6,821 nt of DNA from NCBI GenBank assembly GCA_003562145.1, contig PWWA01000096.1:1-6821 (forward strand), in the 5' to 3' direction. The stretch comes from Candidatus Woesearchaeota archaeon. GTDB taxonomy: Archaea; Nanobdellota; Nanobdellia; Woesearchaeales; 21-14-0-10-32-9. The position numbers and the translations under genes were made by a program. A model generated the notes under the pieces. The model saw nothing but the letters and a program-made list of their open reading frames with translations. It had not been told where the DNA came from and did not search any database. Shown piece by piece: positions 1 to 6,820 of this stretch. Numbering within the stretch: position 1 is the stretch's first letter; the number at the start of each line of letters is the position of its first letter.

Positions 1-1
1 C

Positions 2-898
2 GAACTCAATCACGTCCCGAGCCGTCGCGAGTGGGAAGGCTTGAACCTCGATCGCGTCCCTCAGGAGGAACGCAAGAGCATGTGGGAAAATGCCAGAAGC
101 GCTCTTGGGTATGCTCCTGAAACGGCGTTGGCTTTTGCGACATCAACGGCAGATATTGTGCCTGGGATGTCAAGAGGGATGGCTCATGCTGGCGCTGGAA
201 TTGTCCAACTTGGCCATGAAATAAACAAGAAGATATGGGGTGAACCAGATTGGGAGATGGGGCCAACGCAACGGCGCATAGCAGAAATGTTTTTAACCGC
301 TGCTGATCAGCCTTGGTTGACATGGACGCGAGATGTTAGGCAGGAATCCGCGCAACTGCTAGCGGATCGGTCTATGAAGCTTGGCGGGAAGCCTGGCAGG
401 GCAACATCCGACATGGTTTCGATGGCCTACGACACCGTTCAAGGGCTTGCGATTCTCCAAGGCTTGAATATAGGGTATGCTGGCGCTGGCGCTAAGGCGG
501 GGGCAAGCAGGACTGCTCAAATGGTCTCGAGGGCGGCAAGAGCTCAGAAGATCGCAGCATTTCGGTTTACAACGACGGAAGGCAATCCGGAGTCCGAAGT
601 TCCCTTGTGGCGGCAAAAGATCGATTCCTATGTAATCACATCGGCGTACATGAGTACTCCTGCATTTTCGGGTTGGATGCGAAGTCCCGCAGGAGCCAAA
701 GTCGTTGACTTAGCCCTTAATTCTTTGGTTTCCATTGGCGGCGATGTATATAAGGATGCACTGGAATCTGCAAGAGCCAGAGCGATTAACGAAGGACGAC
801 CAGAGGATGTCTTGTTTGAACAGATGATCGCCGGGGCGCAGGTTCTTGGATTGGATGTGATTTTTTCGGTAATGACATCCCCGCATAAATCGCGATCA
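2..898 (+). other. N-terminal helical region of the giant protein, function unknown
   Basis: Residues 1-299 are predominantly alpha-helical by eye and rich in Ala, Gly, Met and Ser. Glycine/alanine-rich patches such as YAGAGAKAGAS lie near residues 160-170, and moderately hydrophobic helices near 235-290 (around SLVSIGGDVY and LGLDVIFSVM). None is long and hydrophobic enough to call a convincing transmembrane segment. I do not recognise a catalytic motif. Its position before the effector domains is like the structural or membrane-interacting N-terminal part of some phage ejection proteins, but that is only an analogy. Base composition here is more AT-rich than in the linkers further on. Confidence 0.5.
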
Positions 899-3800
899 GT
901 TCCCGAACCTGTTCGTGAAGATGTTAGCCAGATTCTGGAATCAAGGTCTCATGCTATCAGCAAGTTTCAAGCGGTCAAGTACGACGCCAAGGATCACCCG
1001 GACGCGCAGCCGCGCCTTGAAGTGCCGAAAGACATTCCGGCCGAGCCGGACACCCGCGACCCGGTGCGCGAGGCCGAGATCGATCGCTCTGAAGGCGAAG
1101 TCCGCGCAGCCGAGGCCGAGCGGGAGATTTCCGACCGGGCCGAGATGGAAGCAGCCCAGGAAGCGGAGCGTGTGGCCGGCCAGGAGCAGGAGGCTGTTGT
1201 GCGGATGGAAGAACCCGGATCACCGCCGGACCACAACAAGCCGCAAGGGCTGTACTTGAACAAAGAGGGTGACGCGACCGGCGTCGAAGAAGGCATGACG
1301 GAAGCCACTCGCTATTCATGGAATCCGCAGAACGCATTGGATATTTCAGGCGATACTCGGTCTGTCAAACATGCAAGAGGCGGCGGAATGGAAATGCCTC
1401 CAAGCGCCGGAATTAAGGCGTTGCGGCAGTTGGTAGGCGAAGATGAGTTTTCGCGTTTAGTGCAAATGAGCAAGAAGGACGCTATAGCTGAGGCGTCATC
1501 GAAATATCCTGATGTTGAATGGACTCGATACACTGATGCCTACGAAGTTCTTGAAGGCTATGCTGGCATGTTGGCTCGCAGTCGAGGGTACGACGCGATA
1601 CTTGATCGCGATGAACGCGTGGCTCTTTCTGAATCGGCAGTGACACCCCCTACCCCCGACGCCCCGGCGAGGCCGGAAGCGGCCACCCCGGCAGCGGAGG
1701 CCCCCGCGAAGTCGAAGGGACTGAAGGTGGAGCCTTCCCCCCGCGAAGCGACCAAGCCACCGGAACTGATGACGCCGGAGGAACGCGCCGCTTCTGTCAC
1801 TTCCGATCAATATATCGAAATGGCAATTCGTAAAGCTGATATTGGCGCAGATGAAATCGGGCGCATGGCCGAGGTGGATCGAGCTACAGTGGCGGGCAAT
1901 GCGGAAGAAGCGCACGCCAATTTACTGGATGATATGGTTCGGCAGAAAAAGACGGTCAACGCGGAAGCATGGGATACTTACAACGAAAAATCGCCTGACG
2001 GCTACACCCGCGAGGGCGACCGCTACGTTTTCAAGAGGGATGCAGTTCCCCCCGACCCGCAACCGGCCACCAAGGCGAAGATCAAGGGGAAGAAGGCTGT
2101 GGAGCCCCCGAAAGCGGAGGAACCCCGCGAACTCGATCCAGACAAGCCGTTGCAGGGAGACGAGTTCGTGGGTCTAGTCGATACGCCTGTAAGGCAAGTC
2201 CCTGATAGCGAGATCGCCGTCCGACCCGATTTGATGCAGTTCAAGAGGATTGACGATCCCGTCACCGGAGCAACCGGCCAACACAAGGAAACGATCGGCG
2301 GGGAATGGGATGACATAAAGGGAGGGACTCTGCTACTATGGGAGCCGGAGAGACCGGCCGACTACGACATGGAGCCGGGGCAACGGTACATATTGGCCGA
2401 CGGCCACGGACGACTGACTCATGGTCGAGGAATGGCCGCCCCACCGAAAGGGTACAATGTCCAGGTGCTTCGAGAGGCTGACGGCTTCTCTGCGAACGAT
2501 GCAATGACAAAGGCGGCGCTGAAGAATATCGCCGACGGGAAAGGAACCGATTATGACCAAGCGAAAGCCTTACGAAACCTCGCAGCAACACACGGAAAGG
2601 CTAAGGCGCTTAATGTCGCCGAGCGAGAAGGAATCCGAGGAAGAAATGCTTCAAAGATTGCTTTCGATGCCACCGACGCGCTGTTTGACCTTTTCATCAA
2701 TGAAAAAGTCGATGCGCGACAAGCCGCAGGAATAGCTGAGGCAGCCCCCGGCGATGAGGCCCTTCAGCGGGCAGGCGCAAAGCAGATCATGGACGGAAGG
2801 TCTGTGGAGTTTGCTCGAAACTTCATGCTTGCGGCCAAGGCCACCGCTGCCGCGAACATCGAGAATATCGGAGGCAAGCAAGGCGTTTTGTTTGGGGAAG
2901 ATGATGCAGCCTATCAAGACATCAATCGGCAAGCCGAGGCTGCTACGCGCCTTCAGCGTCAGGTGTCCGAGCGGATAGCCGCTGCCCGTGGCGCAGCCAA
3001 ACGACCCGAACTGGCGAAAGAAATGGGCGTCGATGTCAGTGACCCCGAGGCTGTCCAGGCCGAAGTCAAGCGGTTAGTGGGGGAGCAGGAGCGATGGAAG
3101 AATTGGGCGTTGCATGAGGATTTGAGAGCCCAGGTCATTGCTGCATCGAAAGGCGAGCAGGTATCCCTCGATAAGCCGGCAGAACCGACGCACGACGAGA
3201 AACTGAAGGAATGGAAAGAGAAACGCGGCGTTCAAGACCGCGCAAGTCAAGACGAGATGTTCGGGAAGGGAGCCGTAGGCGACCGGTTCGTATTATCTCA
3301 AGAGCGTGCAGTTGATGGCGAGCGCGTGACGCGGGAGCAGGAAGCAGCCCGGTTGCAAGCGGAGGAAATGGACCGTCAGCAGGCCAGTCTTTTTGATGAC
3401 GCGCCCCCGGCCCCCGCGAAGATCGGCCGCAAGGGCGTGACGAAGGCTCCGGCGGCCGAAGCGAAGTCACCCGCCGACCCCAAGACGGTTGATGAGTTCA
3501 AACGATGGGTAGATGCCGACATTGACGCGAACGGGAATTACACCAGAGGATCGGCAGATGCGGCCGAAATACTGAAGCGATTCAGCGCGGCGGAGCTGGA
3601 CGAACTTGGGCAGTGGGCGCGATCTCATCAATCCCGGTCGGTGGCCCGCTACATTAACGACGAGATCAGTGCTGCCAAGCGGTCCGCAGCCCCCCCGCAG
3701 CCGAAGCGCATGGACGGAACGACGCGGCCGGCGAAGGCTGCCGATTCGCCATCGGACGCAATCGCCGCCGAACGCTGGAATTCAGCCAAACTCGGAACTC

Positions 3801-6800
3801 ATGTTGAATGGTTGAAACGAGGCCAGTTCGTCACGAAGGCTGGCCAGTTGACGAAGGCTGCATCGCGAATGGCTGAAAGCAAGTGGGCCGACCTTAGCCC
3901 CGCAGCCAAGCGGATTCTCACGCAGCAGATCAGAGATGACTACCCGCAACGATTCGACCGCGCCGCCTCCCCAGCGGACGCGCCGAAGCCCGAGCCCCCG
4001 AAGATTCCCGATACTCCTTACGAGGTCTACGAGACCGGCCGCAAAGACTTTCCGTGGGCGGTCGTGGCGAAAGAGCGTTCACCCAGGGGCACCGGTGACA
4101 CCCTGTGGAAGACCAAGGGCGAAGCCCAGGATTACGCGAATCAGACCCGAGGGAACGATGTTGCTAATGCCGAGTTTCAGGCGAAGCAGGAAGCCCAAGC
4201 CAAAGCGAAGGCCGAGGCGCAGGCGGAGCGCGACAAGCCGATGACGGATTACTTGGCCGGCCAGACCCCGATGGCCGCAGGGAAGATGCGAAAGACCTTG
4301 GAGAAAGGCGTACTGAGAAGGTCCAGCGCTCTGAATAAGGTTTACCAAGGCCGCGCATTTGAGACCATTGACGAGATGGTTGCGGATGGCTACCGCCCAG
4401 CGGTCGATTCGCGTAAGGGGAAGAACGAATACGTCATGCGGACCCCGGATGGCAGCGAGTTCGTAGTCACGAAGACTGAACACGATTATGCAGCCTACCG
4501 CGCCGCTTCCCCTCCCCCCGCCAAGCCCGTTGCCGCTGACGCCCCCGTATTCTCCGACAGCTACACAGGCCCCCGGTTCACCTACGGACTACGTTATCGC
4601 CCGATGCAGATAGGAGCGCAGCCCAAAGGCTTCATCATTGGCAGCCAAGGCCCGGAGAACGATCAATTCCGGTTCGGCACGATTCAGTACCCTCGCCAAC
4701 TGACGGCTGACGAACTCAAGGCGTTCGAGATGACTGAAGTGAAGGCCACAGGGGATACCACCCCCGACAAGCCCGAGATCACCGCGAGCAAAACCCCAGG
4801 CGCAACGGCCGGCGCAAGCGCCGGGTTGATAGCGAAGGATGGCAAAGGCTACGGAACGGTGCTTCCAAAGGACCCAGGCGAAACGCCAAGGAAAACCGAC
4901 CCTGAAAAACTGGAGAAAGCATTAAGCGAAAATCTTATCCCTGTTTACGATGACTTGATGAAGGTGTTGTCGCCGGCACGGCGCACACCGTCGGCTGAAC
5001 GGGCCGAAGCAATCATCCGTCATGGTCTCGGATGGCTGGCGCAACAAGACGCTGCTCATGCAAAGGCACTCGAAATCGCCAACAAGAAATTTCAATGGAT
5101 GGGTAGGGATGATCGTGTAGAATTCATGCACAAGATGGAGATGGGCGAAAAGCAAGACAACCCTCGTTTGGATGAGATGGCAGAGTTGTTTCGTAAGTCC
5201 CTCGATGATCGTCGCGAAGCGATTCAGGCACTTGGCAAAGGATACCTCGAAAACTACTACGAAAATTATTTCCCGCACATGTGGAAAGACCCGGACAAGG
5301 CGAAGTCTATCATCGTCGCGATTATGGGAAAGAAACCGCTAAGGGGACCGCGATCGTTCTTGAAGCAACGAACCATCGTTACGATTAAAGAGGGAATTGA
5401 TGCGGGACTGGAATTGGTTAGCGACAACCCCACTGACTTGGTGGCGCTGAAAAGCCATGAGATGGATCGATTTTTGTCGGCTCATCGAATCATTCAGGAT
5501 CTCAAGTCGAACGGGTTGTTGCAGTTTACGCCGGGGCTGAAGACGCGGCCGGGAATGGGTCGGATAGATGACTGGGCATTTACCGTTGTCGCGCCTCCGA
5601 CAGTGAAAGTCACCGAAGCATACGATAAGGCTGTCGTCGAGTTATTGACAGGAGTGGCCCGAGACCTCGACATAGATGTGGCCAGGGTGGCGAAACTGAG
5701 AGGCCAGAAATTAGGCTATGCGGCAAAAGGCACCCCCGAGAAGGTCCGCACGCAGTTCGCGTCTCCCGATTCTGTCCTCGCTCACGAAATTGGGCATGTG
5801 CTCGGCTACAGGTTTGACTTGTACGATCGGTTGCGTGAGACAGACAAAGGCGGATGGAAAGCCTATTCTCGCGGTACGAAGAAGGGCCAGAAGCATTGGG
5901 TACCCGACGCGGATGCTGTAGCGCGAAGAAGCATGATCGACAAGGAATGGCGGGCATTGGCGGATGCGAGATATGCAGGCGAAGACGTATCCGCATCCTT
6001 TAAGGACTACGTTCGCAAGTCCGTCGAAAAAGAAGCAGTAATGTTGGAAGCGTTGATTCATGCGCCTGATTTATTCAAGTCTACGGCACCGAATTTGCAT
6101 AAAGCATTCGTCAGTTTTCTGGAATCCCGCGACGAGTTGCGGTCAGTGTTGGACATCAAGCCTGGATTAGTGCTGGGTGCAGCTAGCGCGGACATCCCTG
6201 TGCCCGGTGTCCGAATCATGGGACATTGGGATGCGCCGGAGCCTGTCGCTCGTCTACTGAACAATTACCTAAAGCCGGGGTTGTGGGCGCATGATAACAA
6301 GCTAATCGCCGGGGCGTTCAATCTCACTCGGCAGGCCGGGAACACATTGAATCATGCACAGCTTGTCGGCTCCATGTTTCATGGTCTGAATACCGGGATG
6401 GATATGATGATCTCTCAGGGCGGCGCTGGCTTGCGAAAGCTGGCCAGCCGACATCCGCAATGGTCAGGTCTGAAAGACATCGCGCTGATGCCGGTGGCAA
6501 TCCCTAAAGTTTTATTTGATGGCCAAAGGTTGAAGAAGGCATATCGAATGGCGGTAGACGACATAAAGGATGATTCTACGCGAGAAATGGTCGAAGCGAT
6601 TGTCATGGCCGGAGGTCGGGACCGAATGGATCGTTTCTATTACAATCAAGGCGTAGAGGGCTTGAAAAATACGCTGTCGGAAATCTATCACGGAGCAGGC
6701 AAGGAGAAGGTCAAAGGCTTAGCGAGGCTACCTCTTGATGTAGCGAGTTCGACTCTGGAAACAATGTCTTACCCCCTGATGCGTTGGTGGATACCTACAG

Positions 6801-6820
6801 GGAAGTTAGGCATCTTCAGA
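2..6820 (+). CDS. Giant multidomain phage-type polyvalent protein (partial at both ends)
   Basis: A single frame stays open for 2273 codons across the entire window, which cannot be chance in DNA of this composition. Both ends are cut by the window edge, so the complete protein is longer than 2273 residues. The translation shows well-formed domains separated by low-complexity Pro/Ala/Lys/Glu linkers. Recognised or suspected parts, in order, are an ART-like domain, a DdrB-type ParB domain with DGHGRL at 800-805, a DarA-like small domain, a helical domain with ENYFPHMW at 1754-1761, a zinc metallopeptidase with HEIGH at 1928-1932, and a helical region with NTLNHAQL at 2114-2121. This combination is typical of large polyvalent proteins of tailed phages and conjugative elements, thought to be delivered with the DNA. 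That role is inferred for this copy. The start codon is unknown: an in-frame ATG at 80 has an AGGAGG upstream, but the codons before it also read as coding. No signal peptide can be assessed because the N-terminus is missing. Confidence 0.93.
63..82 (+). promoter_or_regulatory. Shine-Dalgarno-like AGGAGG before in-frame ATG (possible internal start)
   Basis: AGGAGG at 63-68 precedes an ATG at 80-82 that is in the frame of the giant protein, giving a product beginning MWENARSALG. The gap of 11 bases is longer than the usual 5-9. The 26 upstream codons also look like ordinary coding sequence (the AGGAGG itself lies within the codons for Gln-Glu-Glu), so the motif may be a coincidence. It could be the true start, an internal start giving a shorter isoform, or nothing. 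Confidence 0.22.
1058..1216 (+). other. Charged coiled-coil-like linker
   Basis: Residues 353-405 are dominated by Glu, Ala and Arg with almost no aromatic residues (for example EGEVRAAEAEREISDRAEM). The pattern suggests a long solvent-exposed helix or a coiled coil that separates the N-terminal helical region from the next globular domain. The DNA is strongly GC-rich compared with the preceding 900 bases. Confidence 0.6.
1235..1645 (+). other. ADP-ribosyltransferase-like (ART-PolyVal type) domain, tentative
   Basis: Residues 412-548 begin with QGLYLNKEGDA and a strand around NPQNALDI. They end with ARSRGYDAIL (525-534), then a short charged turn and ERVALSESAV (538-547). This resembles ART-like domains of phage polyvalent proteins and MuF-type toxins, which have a G-[IL]-Y-[FL] strand, an N-P-L-D-[IL] strand, then G-Y-D-[GA]-[IV] and E-x-V-x-x-x-x-x-[QA]-[IV] at the C-terminus. 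Glu538 would correspond to the conserved Glu of that terminal strand. No N-terminal His or Arg active-site motif can be placed with confidence, and a helical stretch (about 460-520) lies between the two halves. An inactive or strongly diverged copy is therefore possible. If active, such enzymes transfer ADP-ribose from NAD+ to proteins or nucleic acids. Confidence 0.4.
1640..1792 (+). other. Pro/Ala-rich interdomain linker
   Basis: Residues 547-597 contain many Pro, Ala, Lys and Glu residues (TPPTPDAPARPEAATPAAEA and following) and no predicted fold. It joins the ART-like domain to the next helical module. Such linkers are flexible and are common sites for domain exchange or proteolysis in phage mosaic proteins. 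Confidence 0.7.
1793..2038 (+). other. Small helical module of phage giant proteins
   Basis: Residues 598-679 form two or three helices, ending in AHANLLDDMVRQKKTVNAEA, a tyrosine-containing turn and a short basic strand (GYTREGDRYVFKRD). The H-x-x-x-[VL]-x-x-x-[VM]-x-x-[KR]-x-x-V-x-x-E pattern resembles a short helical element that recurs between domains in phage polyvalent proteins. No function is known to me and no catalytic residues are evident. It could be a protein-protein or DNA-contact module. Confidence 0.35.
2039..2161 (+). other. Basic/proline-rich linker before the ParB-like domain
   Basis: Residues 680-720 are rich in Pro, Lys and Glu, with a lysine cluster KAKIKGKKAVEPPK. The stretch is low in complexity, GC-rich and probably disordered. 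The lysine cluster could contact nucleic acid non-specifically. Confidence 0.6.
2201..2842 (+). other. DdrB-type ParB-superfamily domain
   Basis: Residues 734-947 match the layout of the ParB-like domain named after phage P1 DdrB. A first strand and loop (RPDLMQFKRIDDPVTGAT) is followed by a region ending in a W-D segment, a strand with LLLWEPERP, and the hallmark ILADGHGRLTHG, where D800-G-H802-G-R804-L is the nucleotide- or catalytic-site loop of the ParB fold. VQVLREADG and a helical part follow, with ALKNIADGKGTDYDQAKALR (839-858) and IAEAAPGDEALQ (911-922), all characteristic of this family. ParB-fold domains bind or hydrolyse nucleotides or act as nucleases, and the exact chemistry of this subfamily is not established. 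In P1, DdrB belongs to the Dar antirestriction system packaged in the virion. A role in protecting or handling incoming DNA is inferred. The key DGH motif is intact. Confidence 0.8.
2843..3400 (+). other. Helical connector with three Q-x-x-[LM]-F motifs
   Basis: Residues 948-1133 follow the ParB-like domain and are highly helical and charged. Three short motifs stand out: QGVLF at 960-964 followed by GEDD, QDEMF at 1083-1087, and QASLF at 1127-1131 followed by DD. The LFG/LFDD signatures after a DdrB-type ParB domain are common in phage giant proteins. They resemble the Q-x-x-L-F motif used to dock on the bacterial sliding clamp DnaN, but this is a short motif and needs testing. Between them, LQRQVSERIAAARG and ERWKNWALHEDLRAQV form long helices. 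No enzyme motif is seen. Confidence 0.45.
3482..3682 (+). other. Small helical module, unknown function
   Basis: Residues 1161-1227 read as three short helices (VDEFKRWVDADI, SADAAEILKRF, AAELDELGQWARSHQSRSV) bounded on both sides by Pro/Ala-rich linkers, so it is a discrete folding unit. I do not recognise a named family. The linker after it, 3683-3757, is low-complexity with Pro, Lys and Ala. Confidence 0.35.
3758..3958 (+). other. Small helical module with K-W-x-x-L-S-P-A signature
   Basis: Residues 1253-1319 contain ERWNSAKLGTHVEWLKRGQF and later AESKWADLSPAAKRIL. The pairing of an N-terminal tryptophan helix with a C-terminal W-x-x-L-[ST]-P-x-x-[KR] helix is a recurrent short module in phage polyvalent proteins, by recollection of such sequences. 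The function is unknown. An imperfect in-frame tandem repeat sits in its middle. Confidence 0.4.
3821..3859 (+). repeat. Imperfect in-frame tandem direct repeat (21 + 18 bp)
   Basis: The unit at 3821-3841 (ggccagttcgtcacgaaggc + t) is followed directly by 3842-3859 (ggccagttgacgaaggct), which differs by loss of three bases and one substitution. The encoded repeats are GQFVTKA and GQLTKA. Both the lengths and the difference are multiples of three, so the frame is kept. It looks like a small local duplication within a helical module. Confidence 0.75.
4016..4507 (+). other. Two-part accessory module of phage polyvalent proteins
   Basis: Residues 1339-1502 comprise two small alpha/beta units. 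The first (1339-1385) is PYEVYETGRKDFPWAVVAKE followed by LWKTKGEAQDYAN, like short 'W-x-V-x...T-x-x-E-A-x-x-x-A' units in other giant phage proteins. A Gln/Ala/Lys helix (1391-1412) leads to the second unit (1414-1502), with YLAGQTPMAAGKMRKTLEK, an E-M-V-A-D-G-Y turn, EYVMRTPDGSEFVVTKTEHD and DYAAY at the end. I recall units of this form ('G-x-x-x-x-A-G-K-x-x-K-x-L' then 'T-K-T-x-x-D-Y-A') recurring as an accessory domain in polyvalent proteins, but no activity is known. Both units end in a similar K-T-x-E-x-x-D-Y-A motif, so they may be related to each other. Confidence 0.45.
4547..4744 (+). other. Small DarA-related-like domain
   Basis: Residues 1516-1581 contain RFTYGLRYRPMQIGAQPKGF, then FRFGTIQYPRQLTADELKAF and EMTEV. 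The pattern Y-x-Y/F-G-x-x-x-R-P, then P-x-G-F, then R-x-G-x-[IV]-x-Y-x-R-x-L-T-x-x-E is that of small phage proteins that I recall being labelled 'defence against restriction DarA-related'. It is about 65 residues long, all-beta with a C-terminal helix, and is bounded by Pro/Ala and Thr/Gly/Ala-rich linkers. If the resemblance is right, it adds a second antirestriction-associated module next to the DdrB-type domain. No catalytic residues are evident. Confidence 0.42.
4745..4900 (+). other. Thr/Gly/Lys/Pro-rich linker
   Basis: Residues 1582-1633 are low in complexity (for example TPGATAGASAGL and PKDPGETPRKTD) and carry no recognisable domain. The linker separates the DarA-like module from the C-terminal helical and metallopeptidase block. 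Confidence 0.6.
4901..5527 (+). other. Helical domain with ENYFPH and SFLKQRTI signatures, phage-conserved
   Basis: Residues 1634-1842 are a long helical block with YLENYYENYFPHMWKDPDKA around 1747-1766, SFLKQRTI at 1785-1792, and a helix with LKSHEMDRFLSAHRII. These signatures, with conserved Phe-Pro-His and Lys-Gln-Arg-Thr, recur just before the metallopeptidase in the C-terminal parts of phage giant proteins, from my recollection of such sequences. The function is unknown; it may be one of the 'large polyvalent protein associated' domains. It appears continuous with the helical part after the peptidase, so the peptidase looks inserted in one larger scaffold. Confidence 0.55.
5591..6178 (+). 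other. Zincin-type metallopeptidase domain (HEIGH)
   Basis: Residues 1864-2059 carry SPDSVLAHEIGHVLGYRFD with His1928-Glu-Ile-Gly-His1932, the H-E-x-x-H zinc-binding and catalytic motif. It is preceded by a short helix and strand (VARDLDIDVARVAKLRGQKL, LGYAAKG). Downstream, VEKEAVMLEALIHAPDLF (about 2008-2025) supplies the likely third zinc ligand, probably Glu2009, Glu2011 or Glu2016, in a helix conserved in this phage peptidase family. All catalytic residues of the H-E-x-x-H motif are present, so the domain should be active. Substrate is unknown: host proteins, the phage's own giant protein at its linkers, or cell-surface proteins are all possible. It sits between two helical segments that look like one domain. 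Confidence 0.85.
6191..6820 (+). other. C-terminal phage-conserved helical region, cut by window end
   Basis: Residues 2064-2273 contain the segment DAPEPVARLLNNYLKPGL, then NTLNHAQLVGSMFHGLNTG (2114-2132) and VMAGGRDRMDRFYYNQGVEG near 2201-2220, ending at PTGKLGIFR. Such a pattern of A-P-E-P-V-A, N-T-L-N-x-x-Q-L, G-G-R-x-x-M-D-x-F-Y and G-[KR]-L-G-[IV]-F is, as I recall it, a conserved block downstream of the metallopeptidase in tailed-phage giant proteins. Several helices are amphipathic or mildly hydrophobic (VGSMFHGL, DIALMPVAIP), so membrane contact is possible. The function is not known. The frame continues past the window. Confidence 0.55.

Noticed and set aside
2..898. Transmembrane or holin-like helices in the N-terminal region
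   Set aside because: Hydrophobic runs are short and interrupted by Gly, Arg, Lys or Asp, so no membrane span can be claimed.
915..1259. Plus-strand open frame in another register (114 codons)
   Set aside because: Its Arg/Ser/Thr-rich translation has no domain signature and it is wholly inside the giant gene; no evidence for programmed frameshifting was seen.
975..1337. Minus-strand open frames of 104 and 120 codons opposite the coiled-coil linker
   Set aside because: Overlapping frames with Ser/Arg/Pro-rich junk translation arise from the GC-rich Glu/Ala/Arg codons on the plus strand.
1496..1915. Minus-strand open frame of 139 codons with an Arg/Gly-rich translation
   Set aside because: It is a mirror of the Pro/Ala linker and neighbouring domains on the plus strand; there is no convincing start signal or recognisable protein.
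2553..2735. Short plus-strand overlapping frame (60 codons) with a purine-rich stretch upstream of its ATG
   Set aside because: The same DNA encodes the conserved helical part of the ParB-like domain in the main frame; the short product matches nothing recognisable.
4079..4483. Minus-strand open frame of 134 codons
   Set aside because: It lies entirely opposite the giant plus-strand frame, has a low-complexity Leu/Arg/Gly translation without domain motifs, and is explained by GC-rich codon bias of the real gene.
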